Origin: Ketogulonicigenium vulgare WSH-001
Lineage (GTDB): Bacteria; Pseudomonadota; Alphaproteobacteria; Rhodobacterales; Rhodobacteraceae
Direction: 5' to 3'
Assembly: GCF_000223375.1 (NCBI RefSeq)
Contig: NC_017384.1
Span: 2,612,501 to 2,676,500, forward strand
Length of the DNA: 64,000 bases
Shown: piece by piece, positions 37,886 to 47,492 of the stretch
How positions within the stretch are numbered: the first letter of the stretch is position 1
How the letters are laid out: every line of letters starts with the position of its first letter
The notes under the pieces: generated by a model
Databases searched by the model: none
What the model was told of the DNA's origin: nothing
The model's input: the letters and a program-made list of their open reading frames with translations, nothing else
Position numbers and translations under genes: made by a program

Positions 37886-37999
37886 GCGGCCACGCGGGAA
37901 CAGGCGGGTGGTGTGGCGCGCACAAGCGGGGACCGCACCATTCCATGACAGCGCCCGCAGACGCAAAGCGCGATCCGTTCCCCGCGGGCGGGTCGCGTT

Positions 38000-38470
38000 T
38001 TAGATTGATTTGGCCATATTGATGCCCGTCACGCGAAAGCCGCCCCGCTCATAGACATGTTTGGCGCGCGCATTGTCGCCCGCAACGCGTAGCTTGATCT
38101 GTTTAAAGCCTAGCGCGGCCATATCATCCTCGAAACGGGCGAGGGCGGCTTTGCCAAGGCCACGGCCCTGAAACGCGGGCAGGATGCCGAAATCGTAAAT
38201 GAATACGGATTGGGCCTCGGTGTCTGGCTTGCACCACAGATAGCCGACGTGATCCTCGCCCTTAGCCGTGCGGTCAAAGATACAAAACAGGATATGTCCC
38301 GCGGTCTGCGGGCCGTGCGGCAGGCTATGGGCAATCTCGCGCTGGGCCTGCGCGGCCGCATCCACAAGGGTCAGCCCATAATTCGCCGCGATCTCGGCGG
38401 CGTAATCCGGGATGAAGTAATCCAGATAGGCTTGATACTCGGGTTCAAGCATTTTGCGCAGTGATATCAT
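38000..38470 (-). CDS. GNAT-family N-acetyltransferase
   Basis: A 156-residue GNAT. The acetyl-CoA loop is FQGRGLGKAALARFEDD near residue 110, followed by KLRVAGDNARAKHVYERGGFRVTG, the standard C-terminal part of the fold. The start at 38470 (MISLRKMLEPEY) is preferred over an upstream frame running into the tRNA terminator. It stands alone between convergent neighbours. The acceptor is unknown. Confidence 0.85.
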   Translation of the reverse strand: MISLRKMLEPEYQAYLDYFIPDYAAEIAANYGLTLVDAAAQAQREIAHSLPHGPQTAGHILFCIFDRTAKGEDHVGYLWCKPDTEAQSVFIYDFGILPAFQGRGLGKAALARFEDDMAALGFKQIKLRVAGDNARAKHVYERGGFRVTGINMAKSI

Positions 38471-38556
38471 TTTGGCGGTCCCTAACTGGCGGCGTGTGAT
38501 TCCCGAATAATGTGCAGGATGAAGGATCGCCGCAGCTTTCCAAGGCTTTGATCCGC

Positions 38557-38594
38557 AAAAGAATAAGGGCCTAGACATCGCTGTCTAAGCCCTT
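38557..38594 (-). terminator. Rho-independent terminator of tRNA-Lys
   Basis: On the minus strand AAGGGC-T-TAGACA pairs with TGTCTA-G-GCCCTT (a U-G pair in the middle) around a four-base loop, followed by ATTCTTTT. It begins 9 nt after the tRNA 3' end. Confidence 0.8.
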
Positions 38595-38602
38595 GAATTC
38601 TT

Positions 38603-38678
38603 TGGTGAGCCGGCTGGGGGTCGAACCCAGGACCTACTGATTAAAAGTCAGTTGCTCTACCAACTGAGCTACCGGCTC
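38603..38678 (-). tRNA. tRNA-Lys (TTT)
   Basis: A 76-nt cloverleaf with encoded CCA. Acceptor GAGCCGG pairs with CCGGCTC; the anticodon loop is ACTTTTAAT with anticodon TTT. The T-loop GGTTCGACC is normal. It is one of two lysine tRNAs in the window. Confidence 0.97.
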
Positions 38679-38777
38679 TCCGTGTTGGGGCTAATAGGGG
38701 GAGTGCGCGGGGGGGTCAACCCATGAAATGCATGTTACCATGCGGCAGCTATGGATTTACCACGTAAAACGCACTAG

Positions 38778-39620
38778 ATGACGCGAATGCAAAGCAATTC
38801 GGATACCGGCCTGCCGTTCATGAAGATGCACGGGTTGGGCAATGACTTCGTTGTCATGGATGAGCGGGGCCTTCCCCCGCGCGTCACGCCCGCGCTTGTC
38901 GCGGCCTTGGCGGATCGCAATCGCGGGGTCGGCTTCGACCAGATGGCGATTATCACCGATGGCGGCAATGCCGACCTGCATCTGACCTTCTTTAATGCCG
39001 ATGGCAGCCCGTCGGCGGCTTGCGGCAATGCCACGCGCTGCATTGCCCGCTATGAGATGGATCGCACCGGCAAGACCAGCCTGACCATCACCACCGATCG
39101 CGGTGTCCTTTTGGCGCGCGAGGAAGGCAACGGCCTCACCTCGGTCAATATGGGGCATCCGATGACCGACTGGGACGAGATCCCGCTGGCCGAGGATGTG
39201 GACACGCTTGCGCTGCCGATCCTAGGCGCGCCGACTGCGACCAGCATGGGCAATCCGCATTGCACCTTTTTTGTCGATGATGTGATGGCCATTGATCTGG
39301 CCGCCATCGGCCCCACCATCGAACACCACCCGCTGTTCCCCGAGCGCACCAATGTGCAATTCGCGCAAGTCATTGGCGAGGATCGCATCCGTATGCGCGT
39401 GTGGGAGCGCGGCACCGGGATCACGCTGGCCTCTGGATCGTCGTCCTGTGCGACGGCGGTGGCGGCTTACCGTCGTGGCCTGACGCGGGCCAAGGTGGAA
39501 ATCGTGTTGGACGGCGGCAGCCTGCAGGTCGAATGGCGCGATGATGGGGTCTGGATGACGGGGCCAACGATGCACGCCTTTAACGGCGTGCTGACGCAGC
39601 AATTTCTGGATAGCCTGTAA
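38778..39620 (+). CDS. dapF: Diaminopimelate epimerase
   Basis: A 280-residue PLP-independent epimerase converting LL- to meso-diaminopimelate for lysine and peptidoglycan synthesis. The first catalytic Cys is Cys82 in FNADGSPSAACGNATRC; the second is in GITLASGSSSCATAVAA, with SSSCA in place of the common TGACA, still keeping the Cys. MKMHGLGNDFVVMD near the N-terminus is diagnostic. ATG at 38778 gives about 14 extra residues; 38820 is an alternative. The stop shares a base with the next ATG. Confidence 0.95.
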   Translation: MTRMQSNSDTGLPFMKMHGLGNDFVVMDERGLPPRVTPALVAALADRNRGVGFDQMAIITDGGNADLHLTFFNADGSPSAACGNATRCIARYEMDRTGKTSLTITTDRGVLLAREEGNGLTSVNMGHPMTDWDEIPLAEDVDTLALPILGAPTATSMGNPHCTFFVDDVMAIDLAAIGPTIEHHPLFPERTNVQFAQVIGEDRIRMRVWERGTGITLASGSSSCATAVAAYRRGLTRAKVEIVLDGGSLQVEWRDDGVWMTGPTMHAFNGVLTQQFLDSL

Positions 39621-40888
39621 TGGATCAGAACGCGCCGATTTTTGCGACACTCGGCTGTCGCCTAAATGCCTATGAAACCGAGGCGATGAAGGATCTGGCC
39701 GCCCGCGCGGGCGTGTCCGGCGCCGTCGTGGTGAATACCTGCGCCGTCACATCCGAGGCCGTGCGCAAGGCCCGCCAAGAGATCCGCAAGCTACGGCGCG
39801 AGCATCCCGACAAAAAGATCATCGTCACCGGCTGCGCCGCCCAGACCGAGCCCGAGACCTTTACCGCCATGGGCGAGGTCGATTTCGTCATCGGCAACAC
39901 TGAAAAGATGAAGCCCGAGACTTGGGCCGCGATGGCACCCGATCTGATTGGCCGCACCGAACCCGTGCAGGTCGATGATATCATGTCGGTCAAGGAAACC
40001 GCCGGTCACCTGATCGACGGCTTTGGCACGCGCGCCCGCGCCTATGTGCAGGTGCAAAACGGCTGTGACCACCGCTGCACGTTCTGCATCATCCCCTATG
40101 GCCGCGGTAATTCCCGTTCGGTGCCTGCGGGCGTCGTCGTCGATCAGATCAAGCGTCTGGTGGATCGCGGCTATAACGAGGTGGTGCTGACCGGTGTCGA
40201 TCTGACCTCGTGGGGCGCTGATCTGCCTGCGACGCCGCGCCTTGGCGATCTGGTCATGCGGATTCTAAAGCTGGTGCCGGATCTGCCGCGCCTGCGCATT
40301 TCATCTATCGATTCGATCGAGGCGGATGAGATGCTGATGCAGGCCATCGCGACCGAACAGCGCCTGATGCCGCATCTGCATTTGTCGTTGCAGGCGGGCG
40401 ATAATATGATCCTGAAACGGATGAAGCGCCGCCACATGCGCGAAGACGCCATCCGCTTTTGTGAAGAGGCGCGCGTTTTGCGCCCCGACATGACCTTTGG
40501 CGCCGATATCATCGCCGGCTTTCCGACCGAGACCGAGGCGATGTTCGAAAATTCGCTAAAGCTGGTGCAAGATTGTGGCCTGACATGGCTGCATGTCTTC
40601 CCCTATAGCCCGCGCAAGGGCACGCCCGCCGCGCGGATGCCGCAGGTGAACGGCAATGCCATCCGCGAACGTGCCGCGCGTCTGCGCGTGGCGGGCGATG
40701 CGCAGGTGGCAGTGCATCTGGCGCAGCAACAGGGCGTGCAGCATCGTGTGTTGATGGAAAACGCCCGTATGGGCCGCACCGCGCAATTCACCGAGGTCAT
40801 TTTCGACAGTGATCAGCCCGAGGGGCAGATCGTGAATGCTGAGGTCATGGGCATCGCGGGCAATCAATTGACGGCCCGCGCGCTGTAA
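39620..40888 (+). CDS. mtaB: tRNA N6-threonylcarbamoyladenosine methylthiotransferase, MtaB type
   Basis: A 422-residue radical-SAM enzyme that adds a methylthio group to t6A37 of ANN-decoding tRNAs. The N-terminal UPF0004 domain has Cys residues in TLGCRLNAYE, VVNTCAVTS and VTGCAAQTEP. The radical-SAM cluster is CDHRCTFC near residue 150, followed by IIPYGRGNSRS. A TRAM-like end (QIVNAEVMGIAGNQL) completes the family plan. TAATG overlap with dapF implies coupled translation. Confidence 0.94.
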   Translation: MDQNAPIFATLGCRLNAYETEAMKDLAARAGVSGAVVVNTCAVTSEAVRKARQEIRKLRREHPDKKIIVTGCAAQTEPETFTAMGEVDFVIGNTEKMKPETWAAMAPDLIGRTEPVQVDDIMSVKETAGHLIDGFGTRARAYVQVQNGCDHRCTFCIIPYGRGNSRSVPAGVVVDQIKRLVDRGYNEVVLTGVDLTSWGADLPATPRLGDLVMRILKLVPDLPRLRISSIDSIEADEMLMQAIATEQRLMPHLHLSLQAGDNMILKRMKRRHMREDAIRFCEEARVLRPDMTFGADIIAGFPTETEAMFENSLKLVQDCGLTWLHVFPYSPRKGTPAARMPQVNGNAIRERAARLRVAGDAQVAVHLAQQQGVQHRVLMENARMGRTAQFTEVIFDSDQPEGQIVNAEVMGIAGNQLTARAL

Positions 40889-42085
40889 TCAGGCCTGATC
40901 GCGTTTCAGATCCCAGATCATGATCGCGAAAATCACCATGCCAACCGCATACATGATGGCGGCGACATAACCGGTCGAGGGCAGGCCCCAGCCGGCCGCC
41001 AGCGCCATGCCCGCAAACAGCGGCCCCAGCGCGTTGGCCATATTGAACGAGGCATGGTTCATCGCCGCGGCCAGCGTCTGCGCATCGCCCGCGACATTCA
41101 TCAGCCAGGTCTGCATGACGGTCGAGAAGGACGAGAAAGCGCCGATCAGGAACAGCACCAGCACCACCGACCAGATATTGCCTGTCGCACTGGGATAGAT
41201 CAGTTGCAGCACAAAAGACGCGCCAAGGATGGTCCATCCCGTACCGATCAGCGATTTATCGGCCAGCTTGCCGATGACCAGCGTGCCCAGCGTCATGCCG
41301 ATTCCCATCAACGCAAAGACCAGCGGCACCATGCGCTCGGGCATCTGGGTGACTTCGACCAGCGTCGAGGCCGCATAGGTATAGGTCGCAAAATACCCGC
41401 CAAAGCCGACAGCACCACTGAGGAGCGCCAGCAGGACCTTGCGGTTTTTCAGTGCCGATAGCTCGCTCAGGGGGTTCGCGGCTTTGTTCGGCTTGTCCTG
41501 CGGCGCAAGCGACAGGATCAGCACAGCCGTCAACAGCGCCAGCGCGCCCACGATCGCGATACCCCAGCGCCAGCCGATGGTTTGGCCCATCAGGTTCGCA
41601 GCCGGCACACCGACCACCGTCGCGACGGTCAGGCCGGTAATCACCAGCGAAATCGCGAAAGAGCGTTTCTCATAGGGCACCAGTGACGCCGCCAGCAGCA
41701 TCGCGACGCCAAAATACGCGCCATGGGGCAGGCCCGCGAAAAACCGCGCGACGATCATCAGTTGATAGGTTGGCGCCACGGATGCTGCTAGGTTCGCAAT
41801 GGCATAAAACGCCATCAGCGCGACCAACAGGATGCGCTTTGACATTTGCGCGCCCAGCACGGCCAAAATCGGCGCGCCGATCACGACGCCAAGCGCATAA
41901 GAGCTGATCGCATGCGAAGCCTCGGCCTCGGAGATGCCAAAGTTCAGCGCGTAATAGGGCAGCAGGCTCATGGCGGCGAATTCGGCAGTGCCGATGGAAA
42001 AGCCGCCCATCGCAAGGGCAAAGATAATGATTCCGACCGGCACTTTACGGCCGGCAACTAATGTTGCGCTCAAGGCGGTCCTCAT
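40889..42085 (-). CDS. Major facilitator superfamily transporter, AraJ/NepI-like exporter
   Basis: A 398-residue protein with twelve predicted membrane helices. Landmarks are GGFSIGTAEFAAMSLLP in helix 1, the loop motif ARFFAGLPHGAYFGVA, and LMGIGMTLGTLVIGKLADKS before the second half. This pattern matches drug:H+ and sugar-efflux transporters of the DHA1 group. The start at 42085 is chosen from the hydrophobic pattern; an upstream extension has no membrane-protein character. It is convergent with mtaB with no gap. Confidence 0.88.
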   Translation of the reverse strand: MRTALSATLVAGRKVPVGIIIFALAMGGFSIGTAEFAAMSLLPYYALNFGISEAEASHAISSYALGVVIGAPILAVLGAQMSKRILLVALMAFYAIANLAASVAPTYQLMIVARFFAGLPHGAYFGVAMLLAASLVPYEKRSFAISLVITGLTVATVVGVPAANLMGQTIGWRWGIAIVGALALLTAVLILSLAPQDKPNKAANPLSELSALKNRKVLLALLSGAVGFGGYFATYTYAASTLVEVTQMPERMVPLVFALMGIGMTLGTLVIGKLADKSLIGTGWTILGASFVLQLIYPSATGNIWSVVLVLFLIGAFSSFSTVMQTWLMNVAGDAQTLAAAMNHASFNMANALGPLFAGMALAAGWGLPSTGYVAAIMYAVGMVIFAIMIWDLKRDQA

Positions 42086-42122
42086 GGATGAAATGCGTGA
42101 AATGGACCGCCAGCAGCAGCCT

Positions 42123-42151
42123 TGCCCCCGTGATCTTGCAATCAGGGGGCA
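42123..42151. other. Hairpin between dxs and the MFS gene
   Basis: TGCCCCC-g-TGAT pairs with ATCA-GGGGGCA around a six-base loop, with one bulged G. It lies 35 nt beyond the dxs stop and 38 nt before the MFS start. No T-run follows on either strand, so it may be a weak terminator of dxs or a regulatory stem. Confidence 0.45.
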
Positions 42152-42185
42152 GGTGCAAGCGTAAATGTGTCGCAGATATTCCGCG

Positions 42186-44120
42186 TTAAGCGCGCCGTTC
42201 CAGCAGGGCAACACCCAGTGCAGACAGCACTTTATTGGCGATATCATTCGCGTTCAGACCTGCGACATCATACATGTCGCGGGGGTTGGCCTGATCGATA
42301 AAGATATCCGGCAGCACCATCGAGCGGAATTTCAATCCGTGATCGAACACGCCAGCCTCGGCCAAAAGCTGGGCGACATGGCTGCCAAATCCGCCAATTG
42401 CACCCTCTTCGATGGTGATCAGAACCTCGTGCTCGCGCGCAAGGCGCAGGATCATGTCGCGGTCGAGCGGTTTGGCAAAGCGGGCATCGGCGATGGTGGG
42501 GGTGATGCCGCGGGCCGATAGCAGCTCGGCGGCGGCCTCAGCCTCGGACAGGCGGGTGCCAAATGACAAGATCGCGACGCGCGCGCCGGCCTGCGTGATG
42601 CGGCCCTTGCCGATTTCCAGCGGCTGGGCGTCGGCGGGGATCTCGACGCCCACACCTTCGCCGCGCGGAAAGCGGAAGGCGATGGGGCCGTCGTTATGTT
42701 GCGCGGCGGTTGCGACCATACGCACCAGTTCCGCCTCGTCGGCGGCGGCCATGACGACCATGCCGGGCAGGTTCGCCATAAAGGCGATGTCAAACGCCCC
42801 CGCATGGGTCGCGCCATCGGCGCCCACTAAACCCGCACGGTCGATCGCGAACCGCACCGGCAGGCGCTGGATCGCGACATCATGCACGACCTGATCATAG
42901 CCGCGCTGCAAGAACGTCGAATAGAGCGCGCAGAACGGTTTCATTCCGCCCGCCGCAAGACCGGCAGCAAAGGTCACCGCATGTTGTTCGGCGATGCCCA
43001 CGTCGAAACAGCGATCCGCAAAGCGCACCATGAATTTATCAAGGCCGGTTCCATCGGGCATGGCGGCGGTGATCGCGACGATGCGGCTGTCTTTTTCCGC
43101 CTGCTCGATCAGCGCATTGGCAAAGACCGAAGTATAGCTGGGCGCATTCGATTTGACCTTGGCTTGCTCGCCCGTGACCACATCGAATTTGCCGACGCCG
43201 TGACCCTTGTCGCGGGCCGCTTCGGCGGGGGCATAGCCCTTGCCCTTTTGCGTGATCGCATGGATCAGTACGGGGCCGGTGGCGCGGTCATGGACGGTAC
43301 GCAGCACGGCCAGCAGTTGTTCCATATCGTGCCCGTCGATGGGACCAAGATAGGAAAAGCCGAGCTCCTCGAACATCGTACCGCCGACGGTCATGTGTTT
43401 GAGCATTTCCTTGGCGCGTTTCGCGCCTTCGCGCAGCGGCTCGGGCAGCATGTTCACTGCGCCCTTGGCGGCGGCTTTCAGATCCTGGAACGGCCCGCCC
43501 GCGTAAAGGCGCGACAGATAGCTGGACAGCGCGCCCACCGGCGGGGCGATCGACATCTCGTTATCGTTCAGGATGACGAACATGCGCTTTTTCAGATCGC
43601 CCGCGTTGTTCATCGCCTCGAATGCCATGCCGGCACTCATCGAGCCGTCGCCGATAATGGCAATCGTGTCGCCAATCGCGCCCTCGGGCGTCGCGCCGCC
43701 CAGATCGCGCGCCACGGCAAAGCCAAGTGCGGCGGAAATCGAGGTCGAGCTATGCGCCGCCCCAAACGGGTCATAGGGCGATTCGCTGCGTTTAGTGAAA
43801 CCCGACAGCCCGTCCTTTTGCCGCAAGGTGCGGATGCGGTCGCGCCGCCCGGTCAGGATCTTGTGTGGATAAGATTGGTGGCTGACATCCCAGATGATCT
43901 TGTCGCGCGGCGCATCAAACACCGCATGGAGGGCAACGGTCAGCTCGACCACGCCAAGGCCCGCGCCCAAATGCCCGCCGGTTTCGCTGACGGCAGAAAT
44001 CGTCTCGGCCCTGAGTTCACCCGCCAGACGCACAAGATCGGCGTCCGAAAGGCGCTTCAAATCGGCGGGGGAGGACACGCGGTCCAGCAGCGGGGTCGAT
44101 GGGCGGGGGATATCGGTCAT
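42186..44120 (-). CDS. dxs: 1-deoxy-D-xylulose-5-phosphate synthase
   Basis: A 644-residue thiamine-diphosphate enzyme condensing pyruvate and glyceraldehyde 3-phosphate, the first step of the MEP isoprenoid pathway. [17 protein letters not shown] near residue 47, the ThDP motif [16 protein letters not shown], and [18 protein letters not shown] in the pyrimidine domain are all present. It ends the xseB-ispA-dxs cluster common in alphaproteobacteria. Confidence 0.97.
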   Translation of the reverse strand: MTDIPRPSTPLLDRVSSPADLKRLSDADLVRLAGELRAETISAVSETGGHLGAGLGVVELTVALHAVFDAPRDKIIWDVSHQSYPHKILTGRRDRIRTLRQKDGLSGFTKRSESPYDPFGAAHSSTSISAALGFAVARDLGGATPEGAIGDTIAIIGDGSMSAGMAFEAMNNAGDLKKRMFVILNDNEMSIAPPVGALSSYLSRLYAGGPFQDLKAAAKGAVNMLPEPLREGAKRAKEMLKHMTVGGTMFEELGFSYLGPIDGHDMEQLLAVLRTVHDRATGPVLIHAITQKGKGYAPAEAARDKGHGVGKFDVVTGEQAKVKSNAPSYTSVFANALIEQAEKDSRIVAITAAMPDGTGLDKFMVRFADRCFDVGIAEQHAVTFAAGLAAGGMKPFCALYSTFLQRGYDQVVHDVAIQRLPVRFAIDRAGLVGADGATHAGAFDIAFMANLPGMVVMAAADEAELVRMVATAAQHNDGPIAFRFPRGEGVGVEIPADAQPLEIGKGRITQAGARVAILSFGTRLSEAEAAAELLSARGITPTIADARFAKPLDRDMILRLAREHEVLITIEEGAIGGFGSHVAQLLAEAGVFDHGLKFRSMVLPDIFIDQANPRDMYDVAGLNANDIANKVLSALGVALLERRA

Positions 44121-44132
44121 GGGCCTAGCCTG

Positions 44133-45005
44133 TCAGTTCTGCCGCGTGATGACAAATTGCGCGGTCTCGCGCAATGTCGCAGCGGTGGCGCCATAGGGGA
44201 TCAACGCCGCGTCGGCGGTTTGCAGCAGGGCCAGCGCCTGATCCTTGGCGCCTTGCAGCCCCAGCAGCGAGACAAAGGTCGCCTTGCCAGCGGCGGCATC
44301 TTTTTGCACGGCTTTGCCCATTGTGGCAGCACTTCCCTCGACATCCAGAATGTCGTCGGTGATCTGAAAGGCAAGGCCGATGGCATCGCCAAAGGCGCGC
44401 AATGGGGCAGCATCCGCGCCCGCCATTACCGCGCCTGCGCTGGCCGACCATGTGATCAATGCGCCGGTCTTGCCACGTTGCAGTGCGATGATCTGGTCAA
44501 GGGACAGGGGCCGCGCCGCGGTTTCAGCGGCGATATCCGCCTCTTGCCCGCCGACCATGCCGTGGATGCCCGCCGCACGCGCGAAACCTGCCAGCAGCGT
44601 GACGCGGGCGCTATCGGGCAGAGCCGCCGTTGCGATCAGTTCAAACCCCAGGCTTTGCAGCGCATCCCCCGCCAGCAGCGCGGTGGCCTCGTCCCATTGG
44701 CGGTGAACGGTGGGGCGGCCCCGGCGCAGATCGTCGTCATCCATCGCAGGCATGTCGTCATGGACCAGCGAATAGGCGTGGACAGCCTCGACCGCCGCAG
44801 CGACGGGCAGGGCATCGGCGTAAGCGATCCCGTGCAGGCGCGCCGATTCCAGCACCAGAAACCCGCGCAGCCCCTTGCCGCCGGTGCAGGCATAGATCAT
44901 CGCGCTGGCGACGGGGCTTGCGGCGGCAAGCGGCGACAGATGTGCGGCGATCAGCGCCTGCACATCAGCCGCCGCCGCCGCCATGCGCGTGGAGAGGGAT
45001 TGCAT
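44133..45005 (-). CDS. ispA: Farnesyl diphosphate synthase (short-chain polyprenyl synthase)
   Basis: A 290-residue prenyltransferase building farnesyl diphosphate from IPP and DMAPP. The first aspartate-rich motif is DDMPAMDDDDLRRGRPT, the second DDILDVEG, and GKGLRGFLV near residue 33 binds IPP. It lies between xseB and dxs, 12 nt from the latter, so precursor supply and chain elongation are co-expressed. Confidence 0.95.
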   Translation of the reverse strand: MQSLSTRMAAAAADVQALIAAHLSPLAAASPVASAMIYACTGGKGLRGFLVLESARLHGIAYADALPVAAAVEAVHAYSLVHDDMPAMDDDDLRRGRPTVHRQWDEATALLAGDALQSLGFELIATAALPDSARVTLLAGFARAAGIHGMVGGQEADIAAETAARPLSLDQIIALQRGKTGALITWSASAGAVMAGADAAPLRAFGDAIGLAFQITDDILDVEGSAATMGKAVQKDAAAGKATFVSLLGLQGAKDQALALLQTADAALIPYGATAATLRETAQFVITRQN

Positions 45006-45008
45006 GGA

Positions 45009-45248
45009 TTACGCCTCGAACGGCTGCAGCCCTGCGGGTTGGCCGTTTTCGCCGATCGTGATGCGGGCGATTTTTTCCTGCGCCTCGTTCAGCTTGGCGG
45101 TGCAGCGGGCGCGCAGCTCGGCCCCGCGTTGATAGCGGCTGATCGATTCTTCCAGCGGTACGTCACCGCGTTCAAGCTGGGCCACGATCTGTTCCAGCTC
45201 GGCCAAGGCTTCCTCGAAGGACAGATCCGCAACGGGTTTTTGTGTCAT
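45009..45248 (-). CDS. xseB: Exodeoxyribonuclease VII small subunit
   Basis: A 79-residue two-helix protein with the family start LSFEEALAELEQIVAQLERGDVPLEESI and YQRGAELRARC. It partners the XseA large subunit, encoded elsewhere, in degrading single-stranded DNA. Three bases separate it from ispA. Confidence 0.95.
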   Translation of the reverse strand: MTQKPVADLSFEEALAELEQIVAQLERGDVPLEESISRYQRGAELRARCTAKLNEAQEKIARITIGENGQPAGLQPFEA

Positions 45249-45275
45249 GGGACGGCTCCTTATACTGCGCTTGGC

Positions 45276-45464
45276 CTAGTCCAGTTTGCGCGCTTCGTCC
45301 ACCAGCATCACGGGAATGCCATCGCGGATGGGAAAGGCCAAACCCGCCGCGCGCGAGATCAGCTCGCCCCGCTCGCGGTCATAGGTCAGGGTGGTTTGCG
45401 TCTGCGGGCATACCAGCGCCTCGAGCATACGCGGGTCGAACAGGCGGGGGGCAGGGGTTGTCAT
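45276..45464 (-). CDS. Trm112-family protein
   Basis: A 62-residue protein with [33 protein letters not shown] layout (only one Cys of the eukaryotic zinc set, in LVCP) and the end [18 protein letters not shown]. This is the short bacterial Trm112/YcaR family, unknown in detailed function, sometimes a methyltransferase partner. It overlaps the Lon-domain gene by 4 nt. Confidence 0.85.
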   Translation of the reverse strand: MTTPAPRLFDPRMLEALVCPQTQTTLTYDRERGELISRAAGLAFPIRDGIPVMLVDEARKLD

Positions 45465-46135
45465 TGCATGATCTCGTCATCATCGGCGGCATCATCGCCG
45501 CCGCGTTGCAGGGCAAATTCCAAAAGGGTGATCAGCGTCTCGCGCCGCTCGGGCAGATGCGGGGTTTCCAGCAGCGCCTGTTTGTCGCCAGCAGGCAACG
45601 GGCACAGCACCGACAGCACATTGATCAGCAGCTCGTCCGGGACGGATTTCAGGTTCTGCCAATCATGCGGCAGCCCGCGCGCGGCAAAGAACCGTGCCAG
45701 CAGGGCGAACAGCGCGGCACGATCCAGATAGGGGTCGGTCTCGGCCATGCGGTTGCGGTCATGGGCAAAGCCGTCCCAGCTGACCTCGGCCTGCCGCCAT
45801 GGGGTCGAGACGATCAGCTCGGACGTCAGGCGAAAGCGCGAGACCCCCGCCAGTGTCAAATCCATGCGGCCATCGGGGCGCTCGGCAAAGCCGACGATTC
45901 GCCCGACACAGCCGATGCGGTGCAGGCGCGCCCCCTCGTTCGGCGCAAGGGGTTGGATCATGCCGATCAGACGATGGGGGCTGGTCAGCACCTCGTCCAC
46001 CATCGCCAGATAGCGCGGCTCGAATATATGCAGCGGCAGATGGGCGCGCGGCAACAGCAGCGCGCCAAACAGCGGGAATAGCGCGATGCGCTCGGGCAGC
46101 TGCGCGGGCAGCCGGTCGGGCGCGGCCTCGGCCAT
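45461..46135 (-). CDS. Lon N-terminal (substrate-binding) domain protein
   Basis: A 224-residue protein carrying only the Lon LAN domain: [34 protein letters not shown] opens the domain, and no AAA or protease domain follows. Such free Lon-domain proteins are common beside thioredoxin-like genes in alphaproteobacteria; their function is unproven, perhaps substrate recognition in protein quality control. It shares one base with the ybbN-like stop. Confidence 0.88.
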   Translation of the reverse strand: MAEAAPDRLPAQLPERIALFPLFGALLLPRAHLPLHIFEPRYLAMVDEVLTSPHRLIGMIQPLAPNEGARLHRIGCVGRIVGFAERPDGRMDLTLAGVSRFRLTSELIVSTPWRQAEVSWDGFAHDRNRMAETDPYLDRAALFALLARFFAARGLPHDWQNLKSVPDELLINVLSVLCPLPAGDKQALLETPHLPERRETLITLLEFALQRGGDDAADDDEIMQ

Positions 46136-47031
46136 TACGCGAAAATCAACGATGACAGGCGACGGCGGCCTGCCAAAGCGATCGGGTCTTTCGGGGGCAG
46201 GGCGTCAAAGATGGTGAACAGCTGCGCTTTCGCGGCGCCATCGTTCCATTCGCGATCCTTGCGGAACAGATCCAGCAGGCTATCGACCGCGCCCTGCACA
46301 TCGCCACTGGCATGCAGCGCAGTGGCAAGGTCAAACAGCGCTTGCAGGTTCGCGGGATCGGCGGCGACAGCCGCGCGCAGATCATCGACCGGACCCGCGC
46401 TGGCGGCCTGACGGGCTAGTTCCAGACGGGCGCGCACGGCCTCAAGCTCGGGCGATTTCGCGATGACGGCGGGGGCGCCGTTCAGTACCGCCTCGGCGCC
46501 GTCCAGATCGTTTTGCGCAAGGGCGGCGCTGACAAGACCGGCATAGGCGCGGGCATTTTCCGGCTCTTCTTGGCTGACAGCATTGTAGATTTCAGTCGCA
46601 TCGGCAAAGGCGCCTTGCTCCATCATCTCATCGGCCGCATCGAGCGCGGCGCCAAGGCCGTCGTCACCCGCAAGGGCGGAGAGCTTGTTCACGAATTCAT
46701 CGACCTGCGAGGGCGGGATCGCGCCTTGGAACCCATCCACCGGCTGGCCTTGCCAGAACGCATAGACCGTCGGGATGGATTGCACGCGCAGTTGCGCGGC
46801 GAATTGCGGCTGCTTGTCGACGTCGATCTTGACCAGACGCACCTTGCCACCGGCCTTTTTCACCGCAGCTTCCAGTGCCGGGCCCAGCGTTTTACACGGG
46901 CCGCACCACGTCGCCCAGAAATCGACGATCACCGGTACCTGCTGCGAGGCCGCAATCACATCATCCATGAAACCGGCATCTGTGCCGTCGATGATAATGT
47001 CTTTGGTGTTCAGATCGGCTGTCAGATCCAT
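46135..47031 (-). CDS. Thioredoxin-fold co-chaperone, YbbN/CnoX type
   Basis: A 298-residue protein. Residues about 20-125 are a thioredoxin domain with an intact WCGPC active site (FWATWCGPCKTLGP) and IPTVYAFWQGQPVDGF. The remaining two-thirds are TPR-like helical repeats (YAGLVSAALAQNDLDGAEAVL and LFDLATALHASGDVQGAVDSL). E. coli YbbN has a degenerate SXXC motif, whereas CnoX-like alphaproteobacterial forms keep CXXC. It probably protects proteins and passes them to chaperones under oxidative stress. It leads the operon running through to dxs. Confidence 0.9.
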   Translation of the reverse strand: MDLTADLNTKDIIIDGTDAGFMDDVIAASQQVPVIVDFWATWCGPCKTLGPALEAAVKKAGGKVRLVKIDVDKQPQFAAQLRVQSIPTVYAFWQGQPVDGFQGAIPPSQVDEFVNKLSALAGDDGLGAALDAADEMMEQGAFADATEIYNAVSQEEPENARAYAGLVSAALAQNDLDGAEAVLNGAPAVIAKSPELEAVRARLELARQAASAGPVDDLRAAVAADPANLQALFDLATALHASGDVQGAVDSLLDLFRKDREWNDGAAKAQLFTIFDALPPKDPIALAGRRRLSSLIFA

Positions 47032-47180
47032 GTCATGCCCCCATACGCTTTGCGCCTAATATGGTGCTAAGGCGCGAAAGGCCAAGGGGCAAGGGGGCGA
47101 TCATCGCGCAACGTCGCCATCGCATGGCCCGCGTTTTGCTGTTGACGGCAGTTTATGCTATTTCTATGACAGCCCTTGTG

Positions 47181-47256
47181 GGGCCGTTAGCTCAGCCGGT
47201 AGAGCAAGTGACTCTTAATCACTAGGTCGTTGGTTCGAACCCAACACGGCTCACCA
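47181..47256 (+). tRNA. tRNA-Lys (CTT)
   Basis: A 76-nt cloverleaf with encoded CCA. Acceptor GGGCCGT pairs with ACGGCTC (one G-T pair); the anticodon loop is ACTCTTAAT with anticodon CTT. With the TTT tRNA at 38603 this covers both lysine codons. Confidence 0.97.
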
Positions 47257-47492
47257 CTTTCCCTTTCTACCGCTGAACAGAATGCTTGCATTCCTGCATC
47301 TTTTTGCAGGTTTTGCGCGCCGTTCAGTGCTGCGCCCTTGTCCTGTTAACCTATGCACGTGATAGTTTATTACCAAACGACGTGCCCAAACGTATTTACA
47401 AGGTTCATTCATTTCAAAGCGGCTCGTTGACCGCTGCGCTTGCCCGGGCTTTATCCCATGGGGTCGGCGCTGATTTAAGGGAAGACGCTACA
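47257..47492 (+). other. Leader region between tRNA-Lys and the GGDEF-EAL gene
   Basis: This 236-nt stretch is open in the frame of the downstream gene, but it starts only at a weak TTG and has no protein-like composition. I see no conserved RNA element. The promoter of the signalling gene should lie here. Confidence 0.4.

Noticed and set aside
42882..45731. A 949-codon plus-strand open frame
   Set aside because: It runs antisense to dxs, ispA, xseB and the Trm112-like gene, all strongly recognisable. Its translation is rich in Arg, Gly and His with no domain, as expected of reverse frames in a GC-rich genome.
47286..47492. An N-terminal extension of the GGDEF-EAL protein with a possible signal sequence
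   Set aside because: It needs a TTG start at the tRNA edge with no ribosome binding site, and the sequence is not protein-like; ATG 47493 has one.
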